DNA of 64,000 nucleotides from Afipia sp. (GTDB lineage: Bacteria; Pseudomonadota; Alphaproteobacteria; Rhizobiales; Xanthobacteraceae): positions 62,001 to 126,000 of the forward strand of contig JANQAK010000001.1 of assembly GCA_024707075.1 (NCBI GenBank), read 5' to 3'. Below are positions 35,206 to 43,704 of the stretch, piece by piece. Numbering within the stretch: the stretch's first letter is position 1; every line of letters begins with the position of its first letter. The translations under genes were made by a program, and so were the position numbers. The notes under the pieces are model-generated. The model was given only the letters and a program-made list of their open reading frames with translations. It was not told the origin of the DNA and searched no databases.

Positions 35206-35495
35206 AAAGCCCGCCATTTGCGGGCATTTCTGCCTCAGAAAAATAGTATTCTCCAAAAGCCGGACTGGCTGGCTGGCGGCGCAGTGCTGATCGCGCCGTT
35301 CTCCCACTAAATTCCCTGCAAACAGGGAATTTTTCAGGGAAAATTCGAATTTTCAGGTTATACGAGAGACTTATCACCGCAAAAATGGCTGCGCTGCAGG
35401 GGCTTCTTAAAAAATTCCCTAAGGATCGGAACAGGGAAACTTCCAACAAAAGCAGGGAACTGCGGATCCAGAACAGGGATCGCGTCACCGCCTAC
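35206..35495. repeat. Non-coding stretch with a hairpin and dispersed CAGGGA repeats
   Basis: No gene is seen. A hairpin (GCCCGC/GCGGGC, 35209-35225) follows the upstream stop and may act as terminator, though its T-tract is poor. Further along, the hexamer CAGGGA occurs five times (35323, 35335, 35432, 35453, 35474) and its inverse at 35313 and, partly, 35414. A perfect palindrome TTCCCTG-CAAA-CAGGGAA lies at 35312-35329. The IS3 element begins directly after this region. The repeats are unevenly spaced and are not a CRISPR array. Confidence 0.6.
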
Positions 35496-35529
35496 TGACC
35501 GGCCCCCACTGAGTGGTCCGATTGGAATG

Positions 35530-36315
35530 TTAGTTTAGAGATTGCATTTTGACTACCTCCCTAGGTGTTGGCCAGACGATGGCTTCGGGTGCCGGCGGTC
35601 GATATCCAAGCGATGAGTGTGGACGCACGGTGTTGTAGTGGCGTCGCCAATTTTCGATCACGATCTGGGCCTCCTTGAGTGTGTAGAAGATCTCGCCGTT
35701 GAGCAGTTCATCGCGCAGCTTGCCGTTGAAGCTCTCGCAATAGCCATTCTCCCACGGGCTGCCCGGTTCGATGTAGGCGGTCTTGGCTCCAACAGCGGCG
35801 ATCCAATCTCGGAGTGCTTCGGCAACGAACTCAGGTCCGTTGTCGGAGCGGATGTGGGTCGGAATGCCGCGCGCGACAAACAACTCGCACAGGGCTTCGA
35901 TGACGTCGGTGGCCTTGAGCTTCCGTGCGACCCTTATGGCCAGGCTCTCACGGGTGAACTCGTCGATGATGCACAAAATCCGGAACGCCTTTCCGTCGTG
36001 GGTGCGATCAGCAACGAAGTCATAGGACCAGACGTGGTTGGGCCGCTCGGGCCGCAGACGGATGCATGAACCGTCGTTGAGCCACAGACGCCCGCGTTTA
36101 GGCTGTTTGGCAGGCACCTTCAGCCCCTCACATCGCCAGATCCGCTCGACACGCTTCTTGTTCACCGTCCAGCCGGCTCTGCGAAGCAACGCCGTAATCC
36201 GGCGATATCCGTAGCGTCCATACTGGCGGGCAAGCGCGATGATGTCGGCAGTCAATGCTGCCTCGTCATCGGGGGTCGTTGGGGTCTTGCGCTGCGTCGA
36301 TCGATGTTGACCCAA
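35530..36315 (-). CDS. IS3-family transposase OrfB (rve integrase catalytic domain)
   Basis: A 261-residue frame from its first ATG-type start. It holds the HTH_21 region (IIALARQYGRYGYRRITALLRRAGWTVNKKRVERIWR) and the rve catalytic core with DDE residues: VWSYDFVADRTHDG (D), RSDNGPEFVAEALRDW (D), and ENGYCESFNGKLRDELLNGE (E). The same frame is open further upstream and overlaps the end of OrfA, so the normal product is probably an OrfAB fusion made by -1 frameshifting near 36402-36408. The C-terminus (YNTVRPHSSLGYRPPAP) is typical. Confidence 0.93.
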   Translation of the reverse strand: MGQHRSTQRKTPTTPDDEAALTADIIALARQYGRYGYRRITALLRRAGWTVNKKRVERIWRCEGLKVPAKQPKRGRLWLNDGSCIRLRPERPNHVWSYDFVADRTHDGKAFRILCIIDEFTRESLAIRVARKLKATDVIEALCELFVARGIPTHIRSDNGPEFVAEALRDWIAAVGAKTAYIEPGSPWENGYCESFNGKLRDELLNGEIFYTLKEAQIVIENWRRHYNTVRPHSSLGYRPPAPEAIVWPTPREVVKMQSLN

Positions 36316-36392
36316 AGCCCGGCACGCCCGTCTTTCGGAGATGCCAAGCTCAACTGTTACATGATCGACGCACGCACGGCGTCGGGAGGGGC

Positions 36393-36698
36393 TTAGAAGT
36401 TTCCCTTTGCGGCCTCCGCCAGGATCAGCTTGTCCAGCGTCAGGTCCGACACCGCCCGCCGGAGACGATTGTTCTCGGTCTCCAGCTCCTTCAGCCGCTT
36501 CACCTGATCGCCCTTCAGGCCGCCGTACTCATTCCGCCATCGATAGTACGTTACTTCCGTCACGCCTATCGCTCGGACCGCGTCTACCACCTGCCGGCCC
36601 TGTGCCATCAGCACATCAACCTGCCGCAGCTTCGCAACAATCTCTTCAGCCGTATGCCTCTTCCTTGCCATCGATCTCATCCTCCATCCGAAAATCAT
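36393..36698 (-). CDS. IS3-family transposase OrfA
   Basis: A 101-residue helix-turn-helix protein: ARKRHTAEEIVAKLRQVDVLMAQGRQVVDAVRAIGVTEVTYYRWRNEYGG in the first two thirds (positions about 10-59), then a leucine-zipper-like segment (KRLKELETENNRLRRAVSDLTLDKLIL). It binds the IS ends and directs the fusion transposase. Near its end the coding strand reads A-AAG-GGA (36408-36402), a slippery heptamer in the right phase for a -1 shift into OrfB, followed by a stop seven codons or fewer later. The more natural start is probably the internal ATG before ARKRH. Confidence 0.92.
   Translation of the reverse strand: MIFGWRMRSMARKRHTAEEIVAKLRQVDVLMAQGRQVVDAVRAIGVTEVTYYRWRNEYGGLKGDQVKRLKELETENNRLRRAVSDLTLDKLILAEAAKGNF
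36402..36408 (-). promoter_or_regulatory. Programmed -1 frameshift site joining OrfA and OrfB
   Basis: The coding strand reads AAAGGGA in the X-XXY-YYZ phase relative to OrfA. Slipping back one base gives AAA GGG AAA, which continues in the open OrfB frame through LLSPSRRRACVDHV. The OrfA stop TAA lies just downstream. This is the usual expression signal of IS3 elements. Confidence 0.65.
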
Positions 36699-36829
36699 AC
36701 TTCAGGGAGGACCACTTCAAAGGGGGGCAGATCACTACCTCATCAAATCCAACTAGCGCCCGGCAACTATCATTTCTAAAATCGCACGCGATAGAACATA
36801 CTTATTCTCTGGAAAGCAAAGTCCTATCA

Positions 36830-38275
36830 ATGGGAGGCTGGGCGACCCGAGCACTGCTGGTCATACTTCTGATCGCGGGCGCAGCCGCAATGGCGTGCGC
36901 AATTATCACATCGCAAAGCCGCCCGGCCGTCGGGATCGAAGGCGAGATTCTCTTTGAGGCCTCTCGTATCCGTGAAGGCCGGCCTCTCTACATCGATCCA
37001 ATCGCAGGTACTCACGAGTACGGCGAGCCGCCGACAAGATACTATGTGCTTTATCCTCCACTCTGGTCCTGGCTGGTTTCACTGCTTCCCGAATCGGCAG
37101 CGCTTCTGGGAAGCAGGATTATTGCTACGCTGCTTTGGCTGGGGTTGATTTGCGCTATTGTTTTTTCCGCACGCCAATCCTCGCGCTGGGTGATGGGCCT
37201 GGGAGGACTGTTCATCGCCGGCACCTACGTCCTTATCCTTTACGGGTCCTCCGGCCGGCCAGACAGTGCTGCACTTTGCTTGGCTGGGATAGGACTACTG
37301 CTTTCAGTCAAAGCGGGACGATCCGGATTCCTTGCCGGCGTTCTGTTCGCCTTGGCCGCATGGCTGAAGCCGCACGTCATCGGATTGGGGGCGGGTGCGT
37401 TTCTCGCGACGCTTCTCATCGACCGAAGGGCTGCGGGCTTCACTGTGCTGGGGGCTTTGGCGGTTTCAGCGCCCATTGCCTTCATATTGCAGAAAGCGAG
37501 CGGCGGCGTATGGATATCACATCTAGTGATGTCGACGGCGCAACCGCTGGTTCTGTCGATCTGGCTCGACAACTTGTATTCAAGGTTGCCGTTCTTCGCC
37601 GCATTCATATGCTTCGCAGCCTGGTGCGGATTTCACGAGCGATCGTCCATCAATGCCCGCGTAGCGTTATCCGCGCTTGCAGCCAGCGTCTTCTGGACCC
37701 TGCTGCTGCTTGCCAAGACAGGAAGCGCGAGCAACTACTGGATGGAGCCCTGCGTCGCGGCTCTGATCGTCCTTTCGCAAAGTGCCCCGTCGCGTCTGTC
37801 ACCCATCGTTGCAACCGTTGCAACCCTTCAGGCCTTGTGGGTGGGAATTGCGACAGTCCGTAGCTCCCTTGACGATATTGAGAACACCCCCAAGCAGTCA
37901 GCCATCCTTGCCAAGGCTCGGCAGATTTGCGGCATCGGGCAGCAGGACGTTGTACTCGCCGATGAACCCGGATTTGAGTTCAGTTTGAACAATCGAGTTA
38001 TCGCCACGCCTTATCAGTTCACGCATCTCGTAACTAGCGGGATGTTCCCGGTCGAGATATGGCAGAACGATCTCATCCGTCCCGATGTGCGCTGCCTTGT
38101 CGTCCACACCGATATCCTTGAGAGACCCTTGTCTGCGGTCGATATACAGACCGACCTGTTTCCGCCGCGGATTCGCGAAGTGTTGTCCCAAAGATTTGTC
38201 CTGGCCGCACAGGACGGCGGAATGCATGTCTATCGGCTGAGAAACGGCACGCGGTCGGATTCGCCCAAGAATTGA
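36830..38275 (+). CDS. GT-C-type integral-membrane glycosyltransferase-like protein
   Basis: A 481-residue protein with about ten hydrophobic helices and a C-terminal soluble domain. The first periplasmic loop has acidic residues after the first helix (GIEGEILFEASRIREGRPLYID, then YVLYPPLWSWLVS), the typical layout of polyprenol-phosphate-sugar-dependent GT-C enzymes. The start at 36830 begins MGGWATRALLVILLIAGAAA; the frame is open back into the insertion sequence, but this upstream part is not protein-like. The IS3 element ends only 95 bp upstream, so the native promoter region may be disrupted. It opens the glycan/lipid cluster. Donor and acceptor are unknown. Confidence 0.7.
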   Translation: MGGWATRALLVILLIAGAAAMACAIITSQSRPAVGIEGEILFEASRIREGRPLYIDPIAGTHEYGEPPTRYYVLYPPLWSWLVSLLPESAALLGSRIIATLLWLGLICAIVFSARQSSRWVMGLGGLFIAGTYVLILYGSSGRPDSAALCLAGIGLLLSVKAGRSGFLAGVLFALAAWLKPHVIGLGAGAFLATLLIDRRAAGFTVLGALAVSAPIAFILQKASGGVWISHLVMSTAQPLVLSIWLDNLYSRLPFFAAFICFAAWCGFHERSSINARVALSALAASVFWTLLLLAKTGSASNYWMEPCVAALIVLSQSAPSRLSPIVATVATLQALWVGIATVRSSLDDIENTPKQSAILAKARQICGIGQQDVVLADEPGFEFSLNNRVIATPYQFTHLVTSGMFPVEIWQNDLIRPDVRCLVVHTDILERPLSAVDIQTDLFPPRIREVLSQRFVLAAQDGGMHVYRLRNGTRSDSPKN

Positions 38276-38284
38276 AGCATACAC

Positions 38285-40117
38285 TTAGTCAGGATCGAAC
38301 GCGCTGCTATAGTCTTGCTTGAGGCGCGGATCCTGGTCCTGCTTCTTTAGAATGCAGTTCCCGACGACCAGCACGTCGAGTTCATTCCCCATAAAGCAGC
38401 GGAACGCGTCCTCTGGCGTGCAGACGATCGGCTCTCCCCGCACATTGAAGCTCGTATTGACCAGCACAGGGCAGCCTGTGATGTCCTTGAATTGAACCAG
38501 TAGGCGATGAAAGATGGGGTTTGACGCTGCATCTACAGTCTGAAGGCGCGCCGAATAGTCCACATGTGTGACGGCCGGAATCTCCGATCTCACAATATTC
38601 AGTTTATCGATGCCGAACAGGTCCTGCTCTGCCGGTGCCATCGTGCGACGCTTGTCTTGTCTGACGCCAGCAACAATCAACATATACGGACTGTCGGCAT
38701 TGAACTCAAACCATTCGGCGACATCCTCGCGCAGCACCGCCGGCGCAAACGGACGGAAACTTTCGCGATATTTGACCTTGAGGTTGAGCGTCTGCTGCAT
38801 CTTGGGCGATCTCGGGTCCCCGAGGATGGAGCGCGCACCGAGAGAACGCGGACCAAACTCCATCCTTCCCTGAAACCATCCGACCGCATCCTGCTGTGCA
38901 AGGCAGCGAGCGGTCGTTTGTATCATTTCGTCAAAGCTAACCGAACTGAACCTGGCGCCCGCCTCCGTCAAACGACGCTCGATCTCGGACTGGGAAAAAT
39001 CAGGTCCCAGCAAAGCACCGGACATTCCATCCATGCGGCTAATGTGACGCGAGCGCTGCGCAAAAATGTGGGTTGCGGCCAAAGCGGCACCGACCGCGCC
39101 GCCTGCATCGCCCGCAGCGGGTTGCACCCAGATGTCACTGAATATTCCCTCGCGATGCAGCTTTCCATTGGTTACGCAATTCAGCGCGACGCCGCCGGCA
39201 AGGCAGATGTTTCTCTCTCCCGTTTGTTTCGCGATACCCCGTGCGAGGCGAATCACAACTTCATCGAGCACGGCCTGGATCGACGCCGCCACATCCATGT
39301 GAAAACTTGTAAGGTGATCGGCAGGCGTGCGCACCGGCTCTCCAAACAAGCGGGAAAACCGCTCGTTCGTCATCGTCAAGCCAGTGCAATAATCAAAATA
39401 GGTCATGTTCAGCCGGAACGAGCCATCCGGCTTCAGATCGATCAGATGGTCGAGAATAAGCTGGACATATTTTGGCTGCCCGTAAGGAGCCAGGCCCATC
39501 ATTTTATACTCGCCTGAATTGACCTTGAAGCCGAGGTAGTAGGTGAAGGCCGAATAGAGAAGCCCGAGCGAGTGAGGGAAATGGATCTCCTGGATGATGT
39601 TCAGTCGGTTGCCGTCGCCCACCGCAACGGAAGTTGTCGCCCACTCACCGACGCCGTCCATCGTCAGAACTGCAGCTTTCTCAAATGGAGAGGGAAAGAA
39701 GGCTGACGCGGCGTGGCTGACATGATGTTCGCAAAAGAGAAGCTTGTTTGCGGCGTCGAACTGATCCGAGAACTTCGCCAGTTCCTTTTGCAGCAGGCTC
39801 CGCTGAAACAGCTTCTCCCTGAGCCAGACGGGCAGCGCAAGCTTGAACGACCGAAATCCGCGCGGCGCTAACGCGACATAGGTTTCCAGCAGCCTTTCGA
39901 ACTTCAAAAACGGCTTGTCGTAAAATACAACGTGATCGAGGTCCTCGATCGCGTAGCCCGCCTCCTCGAGACAATATGCGATGGCCTGTGCGGGAAATTC
40001 CGCATCGTGCCGCTTGCGCGTAAAGCGTTCTTCCTGAGCCGCAGCGATGATGCGGCCCTCATCGACCAGGGCGGCCGCGGCATCATGATAAAAGGCGGAA
40101 ATTCCCAGAACGCGCAT
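38285..40117 (-). CDS. Carbamoyltransferase (NodU/CmcH family)
   Basis: A 610-residue enzyme. The N-terminal Kae1-like domain has the metal-binding histidines in CEHHVSHAASAFFPSPFEKA and the start motif VLGISAFYHDAAAALV. The C-terminal YrdC-like domain contains GRMEFGPRSLGARSILGD, RESFRPFAPAVL, SPYMLIVAG and LVNTSFNVRGEPIVCTP. Such enzymes move a carbamoyl group from carbamoyl phosphate through carbamoyl-AMP to a hydroxyl of a sugar or antibiotic (NodU acts on Nod factors). The ATG at 40117 follows an in-frame TTG at 40120. It heads downstream of DUF5989 and SxtJ genes, a trio frequent in polysaccharide and glycolipid clusters. The acceptor is unknown; a surface glycan is likely. Confidence 0.9.
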   Translation of the reverse strand: MRVLGISAFYHDAAAALVDEGRIIAAAQEERFTRKRHDAEFPAQAIAYCLEEAGYAIEDLDHVVFYDKPFLKFERLLETYVALAPRGFRSFKLALPVWLREKLFQRSLLQKELAKFSDQFDAANKLLFCEHHVSHAASAFFPSPFEKAAVLTMDGVGEWATTSVAVGDGNRLNIIQEIHFPHSLGLLYSAFTYYLGFKVNSGEYKMMGLAPYGQPKYVQLILDHLIDLKPDGSFRLNMTYFDYCTGLTMTNERFSRLFGEPVRTPADHLTSFHMDVAASIQAVLDEVVIRLARGIAKQTGERNICLAGGVALNCVTNGKLHREGIFSDIWVQPAAGDAGGAVGAALAATHIFAQRSRHISRMDGMSGALLGPDFSQSEIERRLTEAGARFSSVSFDEMIQTTARCLAQQDAVGWFQGRMEFGPRSLGARSILGDPRSPKMQQTLNLKVKYRESFRPFAPAVLREDVAEWFEFNADSPYMLIVAGVRQDKRRTMAPAEQDLFGIDKLNIVRSEIPAVTHVDYSARLQTVDAASNPIFHRLLVQFKDITGCPVLVNTSFNVRGEPIVCTPEDAFRCFMGNELDVLVVGNCILKKQDQDPRLKQDYSSAFDPD

Positions 40118-40126
40118 CAACCAGCC

Positions 40127-40276
40127 CTAAAAGAGGGTGTAGATGAACGGCGCCACGGCTGATCCTTTGGTCAGGAGCACAAGCCCCCCAAATACGACCG
40201 TCATGATCAGGATCGGCAATAACCAGAATTTTTTCCGGACACGGATATAGCGCCAGAACTCGGTCAGGAAATCCAT
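40127..40276 (-). CDS. DUF5989-family small membrane protein
   Basis: A 49-residue protein, MDFLTEFWRYIRVRKKFW followed by one hydrophobic helix (LLPILIMTVVFGGLVLL) and a short tail ending PFIYTLF. The pattern of aromatic/basic N-terminus, single helix and FIYTLF end is the DUF5989 signature. These proteins are almost always next to an SxtJ-like protein and a carbamoyltransferase, as here. It may anchor or stabilise the carbamoyltransferase at the membrane, which is inference. It lies nine bases before the carbamoyltransferase ATG. Confidence 0.85.
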   Translation of the reverse strand: MDFLTEFWRYIRVRKKFWLLPILIMTVVFGGLVLLTKGSAVAPFIYTLF

Positions 40277-40286
40277 ACACGGCCTC

Positions 40287-40718
40287 TCAGAACTGATCCC
40301 GCATCGCCTCGGGCTGTGGCCCCGGCGGCTGTCGCACAATCCAATAGCTTTCAGAACGCCGATCCAGCCCTAGCCTCAGCAAATCCTTGCCCATCAGGCG
40401 CATGACAAGTCCCGTGGGAAGGACGGCAAAATAGAAAAGCAGCCCCATGACGATAGGATTGACAATCTTGTGTAGGAAAAGACCCAGCTTGAACCAGAGA
40501 CGATTCAGCGGCGTCAGCACCGACGGTCGGACAAGGCTCGCGACAAGAAACCCCACGCAGATCAGACCCATCCACGGCCAAATCCGCCCAGCATGCCAGA
40601 GGTTGATGGCTGCCAGGAGCGCAAAAGCCCCCGTCATGACAAAGCCAAAAGCACGATCCGAACCCCGGATTACGGAATCCTGCCTGGTGAAACTTTCATG
40701 AAAATCCACGGAGGGCAT
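40287..40718 (-). CDS. SxtJ-like membrane protein
   Basis: A 143-residue protein with three to four hydrophobic helices: FGFVMTGAFALLAAINLWHAG, WPWMGLICVGFLVASLV and KIVNPIVMGLLFYFAVLPTGLVMRLMGKD, ending in RSESYWIVRQPPGPQPEAMRDQF. This matches SxtJ-type proteins, named from the saxitoxin cluster, where they accompany carbamoyltransferases. No enzymatic motif is visible. An in-frame GTG at 40727 is an alternative start. It is the first gene of the three-gene carbamoylation unit, and 208 bp of non-coding sequence separate it from the divergent SGNH gene. Confidence 0.82.
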   Translation of the reverse strand: MPSVDFHESFTRQDSVIRGSDRAFGFVMTGAFALLAAINLWHAGRIWPWMGLICVGFLVASLVRPSVLTPLNRLWFKLGLFLHKIVNPIVMGLLFYFAVLPTGLVMRLMGKDLLRLGLDRRSESYWIVRQPPGPQPEAMRDQF

Positions 40719-40935
40719 TAATGTCACGCGGGGAGATGATGTCTGTTGCGGCCAAAGTCGAACTTCAGTTAAAAATCAAAGACGTAATAGCATACTTATC
40801 GGCATATTGGATGCAAAAGTACAGTTCGATGGCGACCCCATGCCGGGCGGATCTAAGGCCACGCCCATTCAGCAAAACCTCGATTTTAATCGCCGGCGGA
40901 AGAGACAACTGGCCGATGCGTCGAGGCGGTTGGCA

Positions 40936-42027
40936 ATGACTGATTCCAAACGGCGGATCGCGATCGGCTTGATGCTCCTACTCTATTGCTTCGTGCTCTA
41001 TCTGGCGTTCGATTTCGCATTTACGGCATTGACCATGGGCGATCCACGCCGATACCGGGTTTTCGATTATCGCTATCACCACAGCCTGATCGCCAATTTC
41101 GACGGGTACGACTATTGGGGGAACAATCGCTATAGGCTGTTCACAAACAGCCTTGGCTTCAAGGACGCCGCGGTAAGAGAAATTGCCAAGGTTTCCCCGA
41201 ACCGCCGCATCCTGCTGATCGGCGACTCTTTCACCGAGGGCATCGGCCTGCCATTTGAGCAAACATTCGCCGGAAAACTCTATAGTGCCGGCCAGAATCG
41301 TAAGGAAAAGATCGAATTTCTGAACGCTGGAGTCGCGTCGTATTCGCCGTCTATCTATTTCAAGAAAATTCAGGCGTTGCTTTCAGACGGATTTCACTTT
41401 GACGAAGTGGTCGTCTTTTCCGATCTTTCCGATGTTACTGACGAAGCATCAAGTTATTTCTGTATTGATGACGATCCCAAATACAGGGCTTACTGCGATC
41501 CTGCCGATGTGAAACCTCCTGCGTCAAAGAAATCATTCGTCAGCAGCCATTTAAAAATTACCGACGCCATCGGCGACTGGATCGAAAAGAAAGTCGATCC
41601 GCCGAAGCCGCCCTCTCCTCTCGATCCTTTCCGGACCGAGTGGCTCTACCCAAATCCTTCTGCGGCAAGATACCAGCCTCTCGGAGTAGAAGGTGGCATT
41701 GCGCGGTCCGTTCAGAACATAACGGCATTGGCAGAACTTCTAAAGCAAAAGATGATCCCCCTTACAATTGTCGTCTATCCGTGGCCAGCGCAGCTTGCGC
41801 GCGACGACCGCGATAACAGGCAGATCCAGATCTGGAGTAAATTCTGCCAAGACCACTGCAAGGAGTTCGTCAACCTGTTCCCGGTATTTTTGGCCGAACG
41901 TGACAAGGCTCCAAACTGGTATGACAGACTCTTCGTACCGGGCGACTTCCACTACTCCGAGGCCGGGAACGAAATCATATTCCGCGCCATGCAGGACCGA
42001 TTACTCCGCAATGCAACGACGAACTGA
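40936..42027 (+). CDS. Membrane-anchored SGNH/GDSL hydrolase-like protein
   Basis: A 363-residue protein: one N-terminal helix (IAIGLMLLLYCFVLYLAFDF), then a periplasmic SGNH domain with block I RRILLIGDSFTEGIGLPFE (nucleophile Ser in GDSF), block II-type glycine and asparagine in EFLNAGVASYSPSIYFKK, and a C-terminal block V-like FVPGDFHYSEAGNEI with D and H. SGNH proteins of this kind deacylate or O-acetylate surface glycans and lipids. The ATG at 40936 is chosen because it begins just before the anchor. Its position beside the carbamoylation genes suggests another tailoring step of the same glycan or lipid; this is inference. Confidence 0.75.
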   Translation: MTDSKRRIAIGLMLLLYCFVLYLAFDFAFTALTMGDPRRYRVFDYRYHHSLIANFDGYDYWGNNRYRLFTNSLGFKDAAVREIAKVSPNRRILLIGDSFTEGIGLPFEQTFAGKLYSAGQNRKEKIEFLNAGVASYSPSIYFKKIQALLSDGFHFDEVVVFSDLSDVTDEASSYFCIDDDPKYRAYCDPADVKPPASKKSFVSSHLKITDAIGDWIEKKVDPPKPPSPLDPFRTEWLYPNPSAARYQPLGVEGGIARSVQNITALAELLKQKMIPLTIVVYPWPAQLARDDRDNRQIQIWSKFCQDHCKEFVNLFPVFLAERDKAPNWYDRLFVPGDFHYSEAGNEIIFRAMQDRLLRNATTN

Positions 42028-42108
42028 CCCTCCATCTCCGACCGCGTTCGCGGCAATACTCCAAAAATAATTTGCGCACATCAGCCTCTGAATTTCGGGA
42101 ATGCAAAT

Positions 42109-43695
42109 ATGGACGAGGCGAATCGCAAGGGTATCATAGTGGGATGGGCCGTCGCGCTATCGTTGATCGCTTTTCTTCCGATTTTCTTGTTTCAGTATCC
42201 TGGCCTTCAGGACTACCCCAATCACCTCGCCCGCGCTTACATCCTGCAAAATCTCGACCATCCGATATTCAAGCATTATTTCAGCGTCGATTATTCGCCC
42301 GTGCCCAATCTGGGCTGGGACCTGTTTGCGCTTTCAGCAGGACGCTTCATGCCGCTGGAGTATGCGGGCAAGATTTTCGTCGTCCTAAGCTGCGTAGTGA
42401 CCTTCAGCGGATGCTTCGCACTCAACAAAGCCATTGTCGGCCGATGGACTCTTGCCCCCCTCCTGATTTTCCCCTTCGTTTTTAATACGGGCTTCAACAA
42501 GGGGTTTCTCAGCTTCAACTTCGGGATTGGAGTCGCCTTGTGGGCGGCGGCGTGGTGGGCATCGCTTGATGAAAACCGCTGGCGGGCGCGGCTGCTCGGC
42601 GCCACCCTCTTTTCGACGGGACTCTATCTGATCCACTTCTATGCATGGGCCTGCTACGGCATTTTCGTTCTGGGCTGGTCATTCAGAAAAGAAAATCTCG
42701 GCACATGGAACTTCAACTCGATCAAGAGACTGCTTGGGCGACTAACCCGCGACGGACTACAGGCTCTTCCGTCCGCACTTCTCGCGCTCCTATGGCTCAA
42801 CCATACGCGGTCTGAAAAAACTTCATCGGTCGAAACATTTCGCAGTTTCCAGCCGCCTTATTCAAGGATCAGCGATCTTGATCGCCTGATTGATCTCGGA
42901 ACGCCGTTCATCAACGATGTCTTGCTGGTTCTGGCCTGCATCGCCTTCTTTCTGGCGATCTATCTCAGCCGGTTTCGCTACAAACCGGGCGCAACCATCG
43001 CGATCCTTCTATGCATCCTGCTTTTCTTTGTGCTTCCATCCAAGATCGAAGAGACGAATTTCGTAACCTGGCGCATTATGCTGGCCGGCCTGTTCTTTCT
43101 TGTCGCCTCACTTGATTCGTCAAAGGAACCGGGCATCACTCCATTCCCCTCCTTCGCCATCATGATTGCATTGATCACGGCGAGCATTAGTGTTCTGCAT
43201 GTTCAGCAATGGACTATCGCCCGAGACTCGCAAACCACCCTATTCCGTCTTTTGGAAGCAGTACCCGAGGGTTCCTCGGTATTTTTTGTACGAGACGGGA
43301 CAACGGATAAAGAACTCGGCACCCGCGCTGCCGGTCTGTATCACATCGGCGCTTTCGCGGTTTTGCAACGACACGCGATCGTGCAATCTCTATTCACTTT
43401 TGCCGGCCAACAGCCGCTGCGATACAAACACCTTGAACTGCAGAACGCACCGGAGCGATCCAATACGTTTCTCCCGAATCTCCCCCCGGCTTTCAGAGCG
43501 GCCGGATTGAATTTCCGCGATCACGTCGGAAAGTTCGACTACGTCATCGTTCACGACGACCGGTTTTTAGGCGCAAAGGACGACACAAGCGGCGAAACCA
43601 TCGGGAAACTAAACTCCGTTTCTGCGATCGGTCCATTCCGACTCTACAAAACGACAGATACGAACGCTGCATCAAAACTCTCGAACAAACCTTAG
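42109..43695 (+). CDS. Polytopic membrane protein, GT-C glycosyltransferase-like
   Basis: A 528-residue protein with about eleven predicted helices. The loop after the first helix carries PGLQDYPNHLARAYILQNLDHP, with the acidic/His pattern seen in GT-C enzymes, and the segment FNTGFNKGFLSFNFGIGVALW is conserved-looking. A soluble C-terminal part (from about residue 390: SVFFVRDGTTDKELGTRAAGLYHIGAFAV) follows. It resembles the truncated protein at 63550 in the first 150 residues (LPFMDLPAHAGV compared with QYPGLQDYPNHLA). Donor and acceptor are unknown. Confidence 0.62.
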   Translation: MDEANRKGIIVGWAVALSLIAFLPIFLFQYPGLQDYPNHLARAYILQNLDHPIFKHYFSVDYSPVPNLGWDLFALSAGRFMPLEYAGKIFVVLSCVVTFSGCFALNKAIVGRWTLAPLLIFPFVFNTGFNKGFLSFNFGIGVALWAAAWWASLDENRWRARLLGATLFSTGLYLIHFYAWACYGIFVLGWSFRKENLGTWNFNSIKRLLGRLTRDGLQALPSALLALLWLNHTRSEKTSSVETFRSFQPPYSRISDLDRLIDLGTPFINDVLLVLACIAFFLAIYLSRFRYKPGATIAILLCILLFFVLPSKIEETNFVTWRIMLAGLFFLVASLDSSKEPGITPFPSFAIMIALITASISVLHVQQWTIARDSQTTLFRLLEAVPEGSSVFFVRDGTTDKELGTRAAGLYHIGAFAVLQRHAIVQSLFTFAGQQPLRYKHLELQNAPERSNTFLPNLPPAFRAAGLNFRDHVGKFDYVIVHDDRFLGAKDDTSGETIGKLNSVSAIGPFRLYKTTDTNAASKLSNKP

Positions 43696-43704
43696 CGCGG
43701 CCCG

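Larger units (their letters stand above)
35496..36734 (-). mobile_element. IS3-family (IS407-like group) insertion sequence with target duplication
   Basis: The element of 1239 bp has imperfect terminal inverted repeats: one end begins TGACCGGCCCCC and the other, read inward, TGATCTGCCCCCC, both followed shortly by GTGGTCC. It is flanked by a direct 4-bp repeat CTAC (35492-35495 and 36735-36738), the duplication size known for the IS407 group. It encodes two consecutive transposase frames on the minus strand. Both frames and both ends appear intact, so the copy may still be active. Confidence 0.88.

Noticed and set aside
35305-35480. CAGGGA repeats as a CRISPR array
   Set aside because: The repeat is only six to eight bases with irregular spacing, occurs in both orientations, and no cas gene is present.
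36407-36829. Upstream extension of the GT-C gene into the insertion sequence
   Set aside because: The extension is antisense to transposase OrfA and reads as Pro/Ser-rich noise; the protein-like part starts with the membrane helix after the ATG at 36830.
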